Shown here piece by piece: positions 35,453-44,192 of a stretch of DNA of 64,000 bases; within the stretch, counting starts at the first letter, position 1; each line of letters begins with the position of its first letter. The stretch spans positions 992,001 through 1,056,000 of the forward strand of contig CAWFVV010000006.1 in the NCBI GenBank assembly GCA_963819385.1, written 5' to 3'. Under the pieces are notes generated by a model. It had not been told where the DNA came from, made no database searches, and saw nothing but the letters and a program-made list of their open reading frames with translations. Both the position numbers and the translations under genes were made by a program. The stretch is from JAVDCA01 sp963819385 (GTDB taxonomy: Bacteria; Pseudomonadota; Alphaproteobacteria; Rhizobiales; Xanthobacteraceae).

Positions 35453-37222
35453 ATGACCTACCGCGCCCCGGTCGCCGACATCGCCTTCGCGCTGCGCCAC
35501 GCAGCGCGCTTCGCGGCCGCGCGCGAGGCCGGGGTCTATGACCTCGACGACGAGACGCTGTCCGCCGTCCTCGAAGAGGCCGGCAAGTTCGCGACCGACG
35601 TGATCGCGCCGCTCAACCGGGTCGGCGACCTGCACGGCACGCCGTTCAAGGATGGCGTGGTCACGACGCCGCCGGGCTGGAAGGAGGCCTATACGAGCTG
35701 GGCCGCGGCCGGCTGGAACGGGCTCGCCTCGCCCGAGGCCTTCGGCGGCCAGGGCCTGCCGACCGCCGTGAACGCCGCCTGCGTCGAGATGTGGAATTCC
35801 GCCTCCATGGCGTTCGGCATCGGCCCGGTGCTCACCATGGCGGCGATCAACGCGCTCGCGGAGCACGGCAGCGAGGCGCTCAAGGCGACCTATCTGCCCA
35901 AGCTCGTGTCGGGCGAATGGATGGGCACGATGCAGCTCACCGAGCCGCAGGCGGGCTCGGACGTCGGCGCGCTGCGCACCAAGGCCGAGCGCGCCGGCGA
36001 CGGCACCTACCGGATCACCGGCAGCAAGATCTTCATCACCTACGGCGAGCACGACCTCACCGACAACATCATCCATTTCGTGCTGGCGCGGTTGCCTGAC
36101 GCGCCGCCCGGCACGCGCGGCATCTCGCTCTTCCTGGTGCCGAAGTTCCTGCTCGCGGCCGATGGCGCGCCGGGCGCGCGCAACGACGTGCGCGCCCATT
36201 CGGTCGAGCACAAGCTCGGCATCCATGGCTCGCCGACCTGCACCATGGTCTACGGCGACGACGGCGGCGCCACCGGCTTCCTCGTCGGCGAGGAGAACCG
36301 CGGCATGGCCTGCATGTTCACCATGATGAACGAGGCGCGGCTCGCGGTCGCGTTGCAGGGCGTCGCGATCGCCGAGACCGCCACGCAGCAGGCGACGCAG
36401 TATGCGCGCGAGCGCCGCCAGGGCCGCGAGCCCGGCACGCCGGCGACGCAGTCGGCGCCGATCATCGCGCATCCGGACGTGCGGCGCATGCTGATGACCA
36501 TGCGCGGCCTCACCCGCGCGGCCCGCGCGATCTGCTACGCCACCGCGGTCGCGATCGACCGCAGCCAGCGCGGCGACGCGGCGGCGCGCGCGGCCGCGCA
36601 CGAGCGCGCCTCGCTGCTCACCCCCGTCGCGAAAGCCTTCGCGACCGACATCGGCAGCGAGGTCGCCTCCCTCGGCGTGCAGGTGCATGGCGGCATGGGC
36701 TACGTCGAGGAGACCGGCGCGGCACAGCATTTCCGCGACGCGCGCATCGCCCAGATCTACGAAGGCACCAACGGCATCCAGGCGATCGATCTCGTCACCC
36801 GCAAGCTGCCGATGTCAGGCGGCGCCGCGGTCGGCGCCTATCTCGATGAATTGCGCGCGAGCATCGCGGCCGTGAATGCCGCGAACGATCCCGCCTTCGG
36901 CGCGACCGGCGCGCGGCTCGGCGAGGCGGTCGACCACCTCACGCGCGCTACGAAATGGCTGCTCGGCAAGATCGAGCGCGAGCCCGATGCGGCGCTCGCC
37001 GGCGCGACGCCGTACCTCCGCCTGTTCGCGCTCGCGGCCGGCGGCTGCATGCTGGCCGACGAGGCGCTTGCGGCGCTGCGTGTCGCGGGCGACGCCGACG
37101 CACCCGCCCGCGTGGCCGTCGCGCGCTTCTTCGCCGAGAACCTCACGACCGCCGCCGGCGGGCTTGCCGCCAACGTCACCGACGGCGCGGACTCGGTCGC
37201 GCCGGTCGAAGCGTTCGGGTGA
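35453..37222 (+). CDS. Acyl-CoA dehydrogenase of the long DmdC/FadE-like group
   Basis: 589 residues, the length of the DmdC-type family rather than the 380-residue short form. The order is an N-terminal helical cap (AFALRHAARFAAAREAGVYD), the FAD-binding QLTEPQAGSDVGALRTKAER segment, the middle beta domain (GSKIFITYGEHDLTDNIIHF), EENRGMACMFTMMNEARLAV, and QVHGGMGYVEETGAAQHFRD. IAQIYEGTNGIQAIDLVTRK carries the catalytic Glu, and a C-terminal extension follows. It oxidises an acyl-CoA to the enoyl-CoA using electron-transfer flavoprotein. The enoyl-CoA hydratase and SDR genes downstream give the next two steps of beta-oxidation. Confidence 0.94.
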   Translation: MTYRAPVADIAFALRHAARFAAAREAGVYDLDDETLSAVLEEAGKFATDVIAPLNRVGDLHGTPFKDGVVTTPPGWKEAYTSWAAAGWNGLASPEAFGGQGLPTAVNAACVEMWNSASMAFGIGPVLTMAAINALAEHGSEALKATYLPKLVSGEWMGTMQLTEPQAGSDVGALRTKAERAGDGTYRITGSKIFITYGEHDLTDNIIHFVLARLPDAPPGTRGISLFLVPKFLLAADGAPGARNDVRAHSVEHKLGIHGSPTCTMVYGDDGGATGFLVGEENRGMACMFTMMNEARLAVALQGVAIAETATQQATQYARERRQGREPGTPATQSAPIIAHPDVRRMLMTMRGLTRAARAICYATAVAIDRSQRGDAAARAAAHERASLLTPVAKAFATDIGSEVASLGVQVHGGMGYVEETGAAQHFRDARIAQIYEGTNGIQAIDLVTRKLPMSGGAAVGAYLDELRASIAAVNAANDPAFGATGARLGEAVDHLTRATKWLLGKIEREPDAALAGATPYLRLFALAAGGCMLADEALAALRVAGDADAPARVAVARFFAENLTTAAGGLAANVTDGADSVAPVEAFG

Positions 37223-37261
37223 GTGGGGTGACGATTGTGAATAGCGAAGCCGCATATGCTG

Positions 37262-37383
37262 AGAGCTCCCCTCCCCCTTGTGGGGAGGGGTTGGGGGTGG
37301 GGGTCGTTGGTGTGCCCGGGCGACGCCAACGTCCCTCTTGGCTACCCCCCACCCCAACCCTCCCCCACAAGGGGGGAGGGAGC
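37262..37383. repeat. Inverted repeat of CCCTCCCCC/GGGGGAGGG type
   Basis: Outer arms CTCCCCTCCCCCTTGTGGGG and CCCCACAAGGGGGGAGGG flank inner arms GGGGTTGGGGGTGGGG and CCCCCCACCCCAACCC. This type of dispersed palindrome is frequent between genes of alphaproteobacteria. It separates the dehydrogenase and hydratase genes. Confidence 0.75.
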
Positions 37384-37408
37384 GCACGCGCCGTGCATAC
37401 CTGACGAA

Positions 37409-38170
37409 ATGACCTCCATGTCCGATCTCGTTCTCGTGCACGACGATGGCCCGGTCCGCACCGTGCGGCTGAACCGGCCGCAGAAGAAGAACGCGCTCAC
37501 GGTGGCGATGTACGCGACGCTGGTCGAGGCGCTCAACAGCGCCGGCGCGGCGCCGCAAGTGCGCTGCGTCGTGATCGCGGGCGCGCCCGGCGCGTTCTGT
37601 GCCGGCAACGACCTGCAGGACTTCCTCGACGCATCGTCGAACGCCGAAGGCCTCGCGCCGCCGCTCCTCGCTTTCCTGCACGCGCTCGCGCGCGCCGAGA
37701 AGCCGCTGGTTGCGGCCGTCTCCGGGCTCGCGGTCGGCATCGGCACCACCATGCTGCTGCACTGCGACCACGTGGTCGCGGCAAGCGACGCGCGCTTCTC
37801 GACGCCGTTCGTGCATCTCGGCCTCGTGCCGGAAGCAGGCTCGAGCCTGCTTGGCCCGCGCCGCCTCGGCCACGCGCACGCCTTCGCGCTGCTCGCCATG
37901 GGGCGCCCGCTCGATGCGCCCGGCGCGCTCGCGGCCGGCCTCGTCAACACCGTGGTCGCGCCCGATCAGGTCGACGCCGAGGCCATGAAGGCCGCGCGCG
38001 AGATCGCGGCGCTGCCCGCCGAGGCGCTCGCAGCGACGCGCCGTCTGCTGCGCGGCCCGCCCGACGAAGCGATCCGCCGCATCGACGAGGAAGCCGCCGA
38101 GTTCAAGCGCCGCCTCGCCTCCCCCGAGGCGAAAGCCGCGTTCGAGGCATTTTTGGCGAAACGCAAATGA
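37409..38170 (+). CDS. Enoyl-CoA hydratase/isomerase family protein
   Basis: 253 residues of the crotonase fold. VRTVRLNRPQKKNALTVAMY is the family start, GAPGAFCAGNDLQDFLDASS supplies the first oxyanion-hole NH groups, VAAVSGLAVGIGTTMLLHCD the second, and FVHLGLVPEAGSSLLGPRRL a Glu at the catalytic position. A second ATG at 37418 (MSDLVLVHDD) is equally plausible as start; neither has a strong ribosome site. Likely hydrates the product of the upstream dehydrogenase. Confidence 0.92.
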   Translation: MTSMSDLVLVHDDGPVRTVRLNRPQKKNALTVAMYATLVEALNSAGAAPQVRCVVIAGAPGAFCAGNDLQDFLDASSNAEGLAPPLLAFLHALARAEKPLVAAVSGLAVGIGTTMLLHCDHVVAASDARFSTPFVHLGLVPEAGSSLLGPRRLGHAHAFALLAMGRPLDAPGALAAGLVNTVVAPDQVDAEAMKAAREIAALPAEALAATRRLLRGPPDEAIRRIDEEAAEFKRRLASPEAKAAFEAFLAKRK

Positions 38171-38172
38171 TA

Positions 38173-38273
38173 CGTCATTGCGAGGCGCGCGAAGCGCGCC
38201 GAAGCAATCTCGTGCCACAATGATCGAGATTGCTTCGGCGGCCTGCGGCCGCCTCGCAATGACGCCAGGAGTG
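38173..38273. repeat. Palindromic repeat (CGTCATTGCGAG / CTCGCAATGACG family)
   Basis: Outer arms CGTCATTGCGAGGCG and CGCCTCGCAATGACG; inner arms GAAGCAATCTCG and CGAGATTGCTTC. The same arms occur at 40593-40689. Confidence 0.85.
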
Positions 38274-38282
38274 GAGAAACCC

Positions 38283-39155
38283 ATGTCCCTCGCCAACAAG
38301 ACCCTCTTCATCACCGGCGCGTCGCGCGGCATCGGGCTTGCGGTCGCGCTGCGCGCCGCGCGCGACGGCGCCAATATCGCGATCGCGGCGAAAACCGACA
38401 CGCCGCATCCAAAGCTCCCCGGCACCATCCACACGGCTGCGGCCGAGATCGAAGCGGCGGGCGGCCATGCGCTGCCGCTGGCGGTCGACGTGCGCGACGA
38501 GGCGGCAGTGAAAACCGCGATCGACAAGACCGCGGCCCATTTCGGCGGGATCGACATCGTGGTCAACAATGCGAGCGCCGTCTCGCTCACGCCGGTCGCC
38601 GAGACCGACATGCGCCGCTTCGACCTCATGCATCAGATCAACACCCGCGGCACCTTCATGGTCTCGAAATACGCCCTGCCCTATCTCGAGCGCGCCGCCA
38701 ATCCGCACATCCTGATGATGTCGCCGCCGCTCGACATGAAGGAGAAGTGGTTCGCGCCGCACACCGCCTACTCGATCGCCAAGTTCGGCATGAGCCTCGT
38801 CGTGCTCGGCCTCGCGGGCGAGCTGCGCGACAAAGGGATCGGCGTGAACGCGCTGTGGCCGCGCACCACCATCGCGACCGCGGCGATCAAGAACCTGCTC
38901 GGCGGCGACGCCGTGATCCGCAAGTCGCGCACGCCCGAGATTCTTGCGGACGCGGCCTACGCGATCGTGACCAAGCCGGCGAAGAGCTTCTCTGGCCATT
39001 TCCTGATCGACGATGCGTTTCTCGCCAGCGAAGGGGTGACCGATTTCGAGCGGTATCGCGTTGATCCGTCCGAGACGCTCGCGGTCTCGTTCTTCGTGCC
39101 CGACGATGTCCCGCCGCCGCCCGGCGTGCATACGGAGCCACGATTTCGCGGATAA
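38283..39155 (+). CDS. Short-chain dehydrogenase/reductase (HSDL2-like)
   Basis: 290 residues. TLFITGASRGIGLAVALRAA is the NAD(P) loop, DIVVNNASAVSLTPV the NNAG-like strand, and PHTAYSIAKFGMSLVVLGLA carries the catalytic Tyr-x3-Lys. The serine step is in ILMMSPPLDM. The extended loop and SGHFLIDDAFLASEGVTDFE tail match the HSDL2-type subgroup linked to fatty acid metabolism. GGAG lies about 10 bases before the ATG at 38283. It probably acts in the same pathway as the hydratase upstream. Confidence 0.93.
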   Translation: MSLANKTLFITGASRGIGLAVALRAARDGANIAIAAKTDTPHPKLPGTIHTAAAEIEAAGGHALPLAVDVRDEAAVKTAIDKTAAHFGGIDIVVNNASAVSLTPVAETDMRRFDLMHQINTRGTFMVSKYALPYLERAANPHILMMSPPLDMKEKWFAPHTAYSIAKFGMSLVVLGLAGELRDKGIGVNALWPRTTIATAAIKNLLGGDAVIRKSRTPEILADAAYAIVTKPAKSFSGHFLIDDAFLASEGVTDFERYRVDPSETLAVSFFVPDDVPPPPGVHTEPRFRG

Positions 39156-39183
39156 TGGTTCGATCTTCGTCCGCCACACCTTC

Positions 39184-39273
39184 GGCGTCATCATCCGCGA
39201 AAGCGGATGATCCAGTAACCACCGAGCCGATTGTGTTTACTGGATGCCTTTCGCATTCGCGGGCATGACGCCC
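39184..39273. repeat. Palindromic repeat (GCGTCATCATCCGCG family)
   Basis: Arms GGCGTCATCATCCGCG and CGCGGGCATGACGCC with inner GGATGATCCAGTAA and TTACTGGATGCC segments. Dispersed intergenic repeat type. Confidence 0.7.
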
Positions 39274-39328
39274 AATGCGTGGAGAGGCATCTTTCATTCT
39301 CCCCGCCCGACCACTAAGTGTGAGGCCA

Positions 39329-40258
39329 ATGACCACGCTCTACATCACCCACCCGGCCTGCCTCGACCACATCACGCCGCTCGGCCACCCCGAGCGCACG
39401 GATCGGCTCAAGGCCGTCGACCGCGCGCTGGCGGACGACCAATTCCAGGCGCTCGCGCGCGAGCAGGCGCCGGAAGCCGCGCTCGAGACGATCGCGCTCG
39501 CGCATCCGATGGACTACGTCGAGCAGATCCGCGAGGCCTGCCCGAGCGTCGGCATGGTGCGCGTCGATGCCGACACCTCGATGTCGCCCGGCAGCTTCGC
39601 GGCGGCGACGCGCGCGGTCGGCGCGGCGACGCGCGCGGTCGACGAGGTCGTCGGCAAGAAAGCCGCGAACGCGTTCTGCGCCGTGCGCCCGCCCGGCCAC
39701 CACGCCGAGACCGAACGGCCGATGGGATTCTGCCTGTTCAACTCGGTCGCGATCGCGGCACGTCATGCCCAGAAGCAGCATGGCCTCGAGCGCGTCGCCA
39801 TCGTCGATTTCGACGTGCACCACGGCAACGGCAGCCAGGACATCTTCTGGCAGGACCCGACCGTGATGTACTGCTCGACCCACGAGATGCCGCTCTATCC
39901 CGGCACCGGGGCGGTGTCCGAGCGCGGCGAGCACAACACCATCGTCAATGCGCCGCTGAGCGCCGGCGACGGCGGCGACAAGCTGCGCCAGGCGTTCAAC
40001 ACGGTGATCCTGCCGCGGCTCGACGGCTTCAAGCCCGACCTCATCATCATCTCGGCCGGCTTCGACGCCCACGCGCGCGATCCGCTCGCCAACCTCAACA
40101 TGGTCGAGGACGACTTCGCCTGGGTGACCGGCAAGCTGATGGATGTCGCCGACAAATGCTGCGACGGCCGCGTCGTCTCGGTGCTCGAAGGCGGCTACGA
40201 TCTCCAGGGCCTCGCGCAGTCGGCCACCGCGCACGTACTCACGCTGATGCGCGGATGA
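39329..40258 (+). CDS. Histone deacetylase-like amidohydrolase
   Basis: 309 residues of the arginase/deacetylase fold. AVRPPGHHAE carries the tandem catalytic His pair; VAIVDFDVHHGNGSQDIFW (Asp, His) and IISAGFDAHARDPLANLNM (Asp) bind the zinc; VSVLEGGYDLQGLAQS is the C-terminal loop. Bacterial members act on acetylpolyamines or other acylated amines. The start MTTLYITHPACLDH is chosen because the frame upstream (to 39275) lies in a repeat-flanked region. It precedes xseB, a common order in the Hyphomicrobiales. Confidence 0.94.
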   Translation: MTTLYITHPACLDHITPLGHPERTDRLKAVDRALADDQFQALAREQAPEAALETIALAHPMDYVEQIREACPSVGMVRVDADTSMSPGSFAAATRAVGAATRAVDEVVGKKAANAFCAVRPPGHHAETERPMGFCLFNSVAIAARHAQKQHGLERVAIVDFDVHHGNGSQDIFWQDPTVMYCSTHEMPLYPGTGAVSERGEHNTIVNAPLSAGDGGDKLRQAFNTVILPRLDGFKPDLIIISAGFDAHARDPLANLNMVEDDFAWVTGKLMDVADKCCDGRVVSVLEGGYDLQGLAQSATAHVLTLMRG

Positions 40259-40307
40259 TAGGATCGCGCCGCGGCCGTTTGAGTCGCGCGCCGATGGACC
40301 GAGCAAC

Positions 40308-40560
40308 ATGGCCGACACCAACCACGCCGACGTGAGCAAGCTCTCCTTCGAGAAGGCGATCGAGGAGCTCGAAGTCGATCGTCAAGCGGCTCGAGGAAGG
40401 CAAGGTGCCGCTCGAGGAATCGGTCGCGATCTACGAGCGCGGCGAGGCGCTCAAGCGCCGCTGCGAGGAATTGCTGCGCCAGGCCGAGGCGCGCGTCGAG
40501 AAGATCACCCTGGACGCCGCCGGCAAGCCGAAGGGCACCGAGCCGCTGGATGTGAAGTGA
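40308..40560 (+). pseudogene. xseB: Exodeoxyribonuclease VII small subunit, with one-base frameshift
   Basis: The start MADTNHADVSKLSFEKAIEE and, after one extra base near 40371, SIVKRLEEGKVPLEESVAIY, ERGEALKRRCEELLRQAEAR and VEKITLDAAGKPKGTEPLDV make the whole 83-residue XseB. XseB is the short coiled subunit of the nuclease that degrades single-stranded DNA. Removing a single A restores the frame. Because the rest is perfectly conserved and ends at the expected TGA, an assembly error is as likely as a true mutation. Confidence 0.88.
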
Positions 40561-40592
40561 CTATTCGCGGCGCGCATTGCGCGCCACGAATA

Positions 40593-40689
40593 GTCATTGC
40601 GAGCGAAGCGAAGCAATCTCGTCCCGCTGGCTCATGCGCATGCGGAGCGAGATTGCTTCGTCGGCCTTACGGCCTCCTCGCAATGACGC
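40593..40689. repeat. Palindromic repeat (CGTCATTGCGAG / CTCGCAATGACG family), second copy
   Basis: Shares GTCATTGCGAG, GAAGCAATCTCG, CGAGATTGCTTCG and CTCGCAATGACG with 38173-38273; the centre differs. Confidence 0.85.
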
Positions 40690-40705
40690 AGTACGGAGGT
40701 GAGCC

Positions 40706-41620
40706 ATGAGCTTCTTCCCCGGCAAGGACCCCGCCGCCGGCGACGCGCCCGCGTGCGACGCCATCGAGCGCGTCATCGTCCCGCGCACCAGCGATCTCGG
40801 CGGCTTCTTCGTCCGCCGCGCCCTGCCGTCGAGCCAGCGACGCATGGTCGGGCCGTTCATCTTCTTCGACCACATGGGCCCGGCCGAGTTCCGCGCCGGC
40901 CAGGGCATCGACGTGCGGCCGCATCCGCATATCGGGCTCGCGACCGTCACCTATCTGTTCGCCGGCGAAATCATGCACCGCGACAGCCTCGGCAGCATCG
41001 CGGCGATCCAGCCCGGCGCCGTCAACTGGATGTCGGCCGGACGCGGCATCGCCCATTCGGAGCGCACCGCGCCCGACCATCGGGTCGCGGGCGAGCCGCT
41101 GCACGGCCTGCAGTGCTGGGTGGCGCTGCCGGCGCAGCACGAAGAGGGGGCGCCTGCCTTCGTGCACCATGACGCCGGCGAGCTCCCGGCCGAGACCGGC
41201 GAAGGCAAGGTCGTGAGGGTCGTGGCCGGCCGGTTCCTCGGCATGACCTCCCCGGTCGCGACCGGCTGGGACACGCTCATGGCGGACGCGACGCTTGCGG
41301 CCGGCGCCAGCCTCCCGCTCGATGCCGACACCGAGGAGCGCGCGCTCTACATCGTCTCCGGCGAGATCGAGATCGCCGGCGACCGCTTCGAAGCCGGCCG
41401 CCTGCTGGTGTTCCGCCCGGGCGACCGCATCACGGTCGCGGCAACGACCACGGCGCGCCTCGCCATCGTCGGCGGCGCCGCAATGGACGGCCCACGCCAC
41501 ATCTGGTGGAACTTCGTCTCCTCCCGCAAGGAGCGGATCGAGCAGGCCAAGGCGGACTGGAAGGCCCGCCAATTCGAGGCCGTCCCGGGCGAAACCGAGT
41601 TCATCCCGCTGCCGGAATAA
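40706..41620 (+). CDS. Pirin-family bicupin protein
   Basis: 304 residues. The N-terminal cupin has GPFIFFDHMGPAEFRAG and RPHPHIGLATVTYLFAGEIM with the metal-binding His residues, then GAVNWMSAGRGIAHSER with a further His. The C-terminal cupin ends in GGAAMDGPRHIWWNFVSSRK. Bacterial pirins bind iron; some oxidise quercetin and others bind enzymes. GGAGG lies 7 bases before the ATG. Stands alone between repeat 40593 and the dxs leader. Confidence 0.94.
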   Translation: MSFFPGKDPAAGDAPACDAIERVIVPRTSDLGGFFVRRALPSSQRRMVGPFIFFDHMGPAEFRAGQGIDVRPHPHIGLATVTYLFAGEIMHRDSLGSIAAIQPGAVNWMSAGRGIAHSERTAPDHRVAGEPLHGLQCWVALPAQHEEGAPAFVHHDAGELPAETGEGKVVRVVAGRFLGMTSPVATGWDTLMADATLAAGASLPLDADTEERALYIVSGEIEIAGDRFEAGRLLVFRPGDRITVAATTTARLAIVGGAAMDGPRHIWWNFVSSRKERIEQAKADWKARQFEAVPGETEFIPLPE

Positions 41621-42038
41621 ACAATGAATTCAGATTCTTACGTGGAAGATGCCGGCCGACGCCCCTGCCCTGGTGACGTCACCCGCATGCCGACAGCAGC
41701 CTGCGTCCAGACTGCGTCATGTGGAAATGGAACCGTTTGGCCCGTTGCGGTTTTGGGCTAGAAGGCCGTCCGTGACGGGACAGTTGGGCGGTAACCTAGT
41801 ATTAGCGGGACGGTTCCTCATGCCTCTTGCCGTTTGCACCGGGCAGCCGGGTGTCCTACTGTCAGGGTTGGAACTCTCTAGAAGACGGGCAGGCCTGAGT
41901 ACGAAGGCAAGTTCAAAGGGTGGTACGACGAGGCCAGCGGGCAACGTGGCTGAGGGGCCGCGTAAATGGTGCCTGCCTGTTGCGTGAGCCGTGGCCTGAG
42001 TGGCGGCACGAATGAGTGCCGCGGAACAAATCCGGAGA
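41621..42038. other. Long leader upstream of dxs, nothing identified
   Basis: About 418 bases without a supported gene and somewhat lower in GC than the flanking genes. No known riboswitch pattern was recognised by eye. It must hold the dxs promoter. Confidence 0.5.
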
Positions 42039-43973
42039 ATGTCATTGTCACAGTCGCCGTCGAAAACTCCTTTGCTTGACAAGGTCGCCACGCCGGCCGA
42101 GCTGCGCCGCCTCGAGGCGTCGCAGCTGCGGCAAGTGGCGGACGAGTTGCGCCAGGAAATGATCTCGGCCGTCGCCGTGACGGGCGGCCATCTCGGCGCC
42201 GGCCTCGGTGTCGTGGAACTCACCGTTGCGTTGCACTATGTGTTCGACACGCCGCGCGACCGCCTGATCTGGGACGTCGGCCACCAGGCCTATCCGCACA
42301 AGATCCTCACCGGCCGGCGCGACCGCATCCGCACCCTGCGCCAGGGCGGCGGCCTCTCGGGCTTCACCAAGCGCGCCGAGAGCGAGTACGACCCGTTCGG
42401 CGCCGCCCATTCGTCGACCTCGATCTCGTCGGCGCTCGGCATGGCGATCGCCCGCGACCAGAAGGGCGAGAAGAACAACGTGATCGCCGTGATCGGCGAC
42501 GGCGCCATGTCGGCCGGCATGGCCTACGAGGCGATGAACAACGCGGGCGCCTCGAATTCGCGCCTCGTCGTCATCCTCAACGACAACGACATGTCGATCG
42601 CGCCGCCGGTCGGCGCGATGTCGGCCTATCTCTCGCGCCTGTGGTCGGGCCGCGCCTATCGCTCGCTGCGCGACATCGGCAAGCAGCTCGGCAAGCATCT
42701 GCCCAAGCTGATCCAGGACCGCGCCGCGCTCGCCGAGGAATATGCCCGCGGCATGATGATGGGCGGCGGCACGCTGTTCGAGGATCTCGGCTTCTATTAT
42801 GTCGGCCCGATCGACGGCCACAACATCGATCACCTCCTGCCCGTGCTCAAGAACGTGCGCGACACCAAGACCGGGCCGATCCTGGTCCACGTCGTCACGC
42901 AGAAGGGCAAGGGCTACGCGCCCGCCGAAAACTCGGCCGACAAGTACCACGGCGTCGTCAAGTTCGACGTCGCGACCGGCGCCCAGGCCAAGGCCAAGTC
43001 GAACGCCCCCTCCTACCAGAAGGTCTTCGGCGAGAGCCTGATCAAGGAGGCGCGCAAGGACAAGCGCATCATCGCCATCACGGCCGCGATGCCGTCCGGC
43101 ACCGGCATCGACCTCTTCCAGAAGGAATTCCCCGAGCGCACCTTCGACGTCGGCATCGCCGAGCAGCATGCCGTGACCTTCGCGGCCGGCCTCGCCACGG
43201 AAGGCATGAAGCCGTTCTGCGCCATCTACTCGACCTTCCTGCAGCGCGCCTATGACCAGGTGGTGCACGACGTCGCGATCCAGAAGCTGCCCGTGCGCTT
43301 CGCCATGGACCGCGCCGGCCTCGTCGGCGCCGACGGCCCGACGCATGCGGGCTCGTTCGACATCGCGTATCTCGGCTGCCTGCCCAACTTCGTGCTGATG
43401 GCCGCCGGCGACGAGGCGGATCTCGTGCACATGGTCGCGACCCAGGCCGCGCTCGACGACCGCCCGTCGGCGCTGCGCTATCCGCGCGGCGAAGGCGTCG
43501 GCGTCACCATGCCGGAAGAGGGCAAGCCGCTCGAGATCGGCAAGGGCCGCATCCTCAAGGAAGGCCACAAGGTCGCGCTGCTCTCCTACGGCACGCGGCT
43601 CGCCGAATGCCTCAAGGCGGCGGAAGAGCTCGCCGCGCTCGGCCTCTCCGCCACGGTCGCGGACGCGCGCTTCGCCAAGCCCCTCGATACCGACCTGGTG
43701 CTGCGCCTCGCGCGCGAGCACGAGGTGCTGGTGACGATCGAGGAAGGCGCGATCGGCGGCTTCGGCAGCTACGTGCTGCAGGCGCTCGCCGAGTCCGGCA
43801 TGCTCGACCGCGGCCTCAAGGTCCGCGCGATGGTGCTGCCCGACACGTTCATCGATCAGGACTCGCCCAACGCGATGTACGCCAGGGCCGGCCTCGACGC
43901 CAAGGGCATCGTCGCCAAGGTGTTCGAGGCGCTCGGCAAGGACCTGCGCACCGAGGCCGCGAAGCTCGCCTGA
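42039..43973 (+). CDS. dxs: 1-deoxy-D-xylulose-5-phosphate synthase
   Basis: 644 residues. DXS condenses pyruvate and glyceraldehyde 3-phosphate with thiamine diphosphate, the first step of the MEP isoprenoid pathway. Marks are SKTPLLDKVATPAELRRLEA, VTGGHLGAGLGVVELTVALH, AHSSTSISSALGMA, GDGAMSAGMAYEAMNNAG with the ThDP motif continuing to LNDND, YYVGPIDGHN, AEQHAVTFAAGLATEG and DRAGLVGADGPTHAG. The start at 42039 (MSLSQSPSKTPLLD) fits relatives; ATG at 42012 and 42000 are in frame. A terminator follows. Confidence 0.97.
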   Translation: MSLSQSPSKTPLLDKVATPAELRRLEASQLRQVADELRQEMISAVAVTGGHLGAGLGVVELTVALHYVFDTPRDRLIWDVGHQAYPHKILTGRRDRIRTLRQGGGLSGFTKRAESEYDPFGAAHSSTSISSALGMAIARDQKGEKNNVIAVIGDGAMSAGMAYEAMNNAGASNSRLVVILNDNDMSIAPPVGAMSAYLSRLWSGRAYRSLRDIGKQLGKHLPKLIQDRAALAEEYARGMMMGGGTLFEDLGFYYVGPIDGHNIDHLLPVLKNVRDTKTGPILVHVVTQKGKGYAPAENSADKYHGVVKFDVATGAQAKAKSNAPSYQKVFGESLIKEARKDKRIIAITAAMPSGTGIDLFQKEFPERTFDVGIAEQHAVTFAAGLATEGMKPFCAIYSTFLQRAYDQVVHDVAIQKLPVRFAMDRAGLVGADGPTHAGSFDIAYLGCLPNFVLMAAGDEADLVHMVATQAALDDRPSALRYPRGEGVGVTMPEEGKPLEIGKGRILKEGHKVALLSYGTRLAECLKAAEELAALGLSATVADARFAKPLDTDLVLRLAREHEVLVTIEEGAIGGFGSYVLQALAESGMLDRGLKVRAMVLPDTFIDQDSPNAMYARAGLDAKGIVAKVFEALGKDLRTEAAKLA

Positions 43974-44007
43974 GCGTCGTCCCGCATTGCACGGACGTTC
44001 GGTTTCA

Positions 44008-44034
44008 ATGCCCCGCTTCGGCGGGGCATTTCGT
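44008..44034 (+). terminator. Rho-independent terminator after dxs
   Basis: GCCCCGC-TTCG-GCGGGGC hairpin followed by ATTTCGTT, about 35 bases past the dxs stop. Confidence 0.85.
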
Positions 44035-44192
44035 TATGAGCCGTCAGCGCTTTTCGGATCGCCGATACATTACGCTAACCCTGGGTTAAGTATTCGCGCT
44101 GGTAATTTCGGCTCCACCGCCACGCCCGCCGCCGTGTTGGCAATTTGTACCGATTGATCGGGTAGCACTGCGAACGGATGGGAGCAGTGCCG

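Noticed and set aside
37262..37383. A transposon-like inverted repeat element
   Set aside because: Only about 120 bases, no coding content or target duplication seen; better called a palindromic intergenic repeat.
42048..43721. Long minus-strand frame opposite dxs
   Set aside because: Antisense shadow of a strongly conserved gene; no family features. Similar long shadows at 35237-36730, 36815-38629, 49128-51056 and 49597-51282 are rejected likewise.
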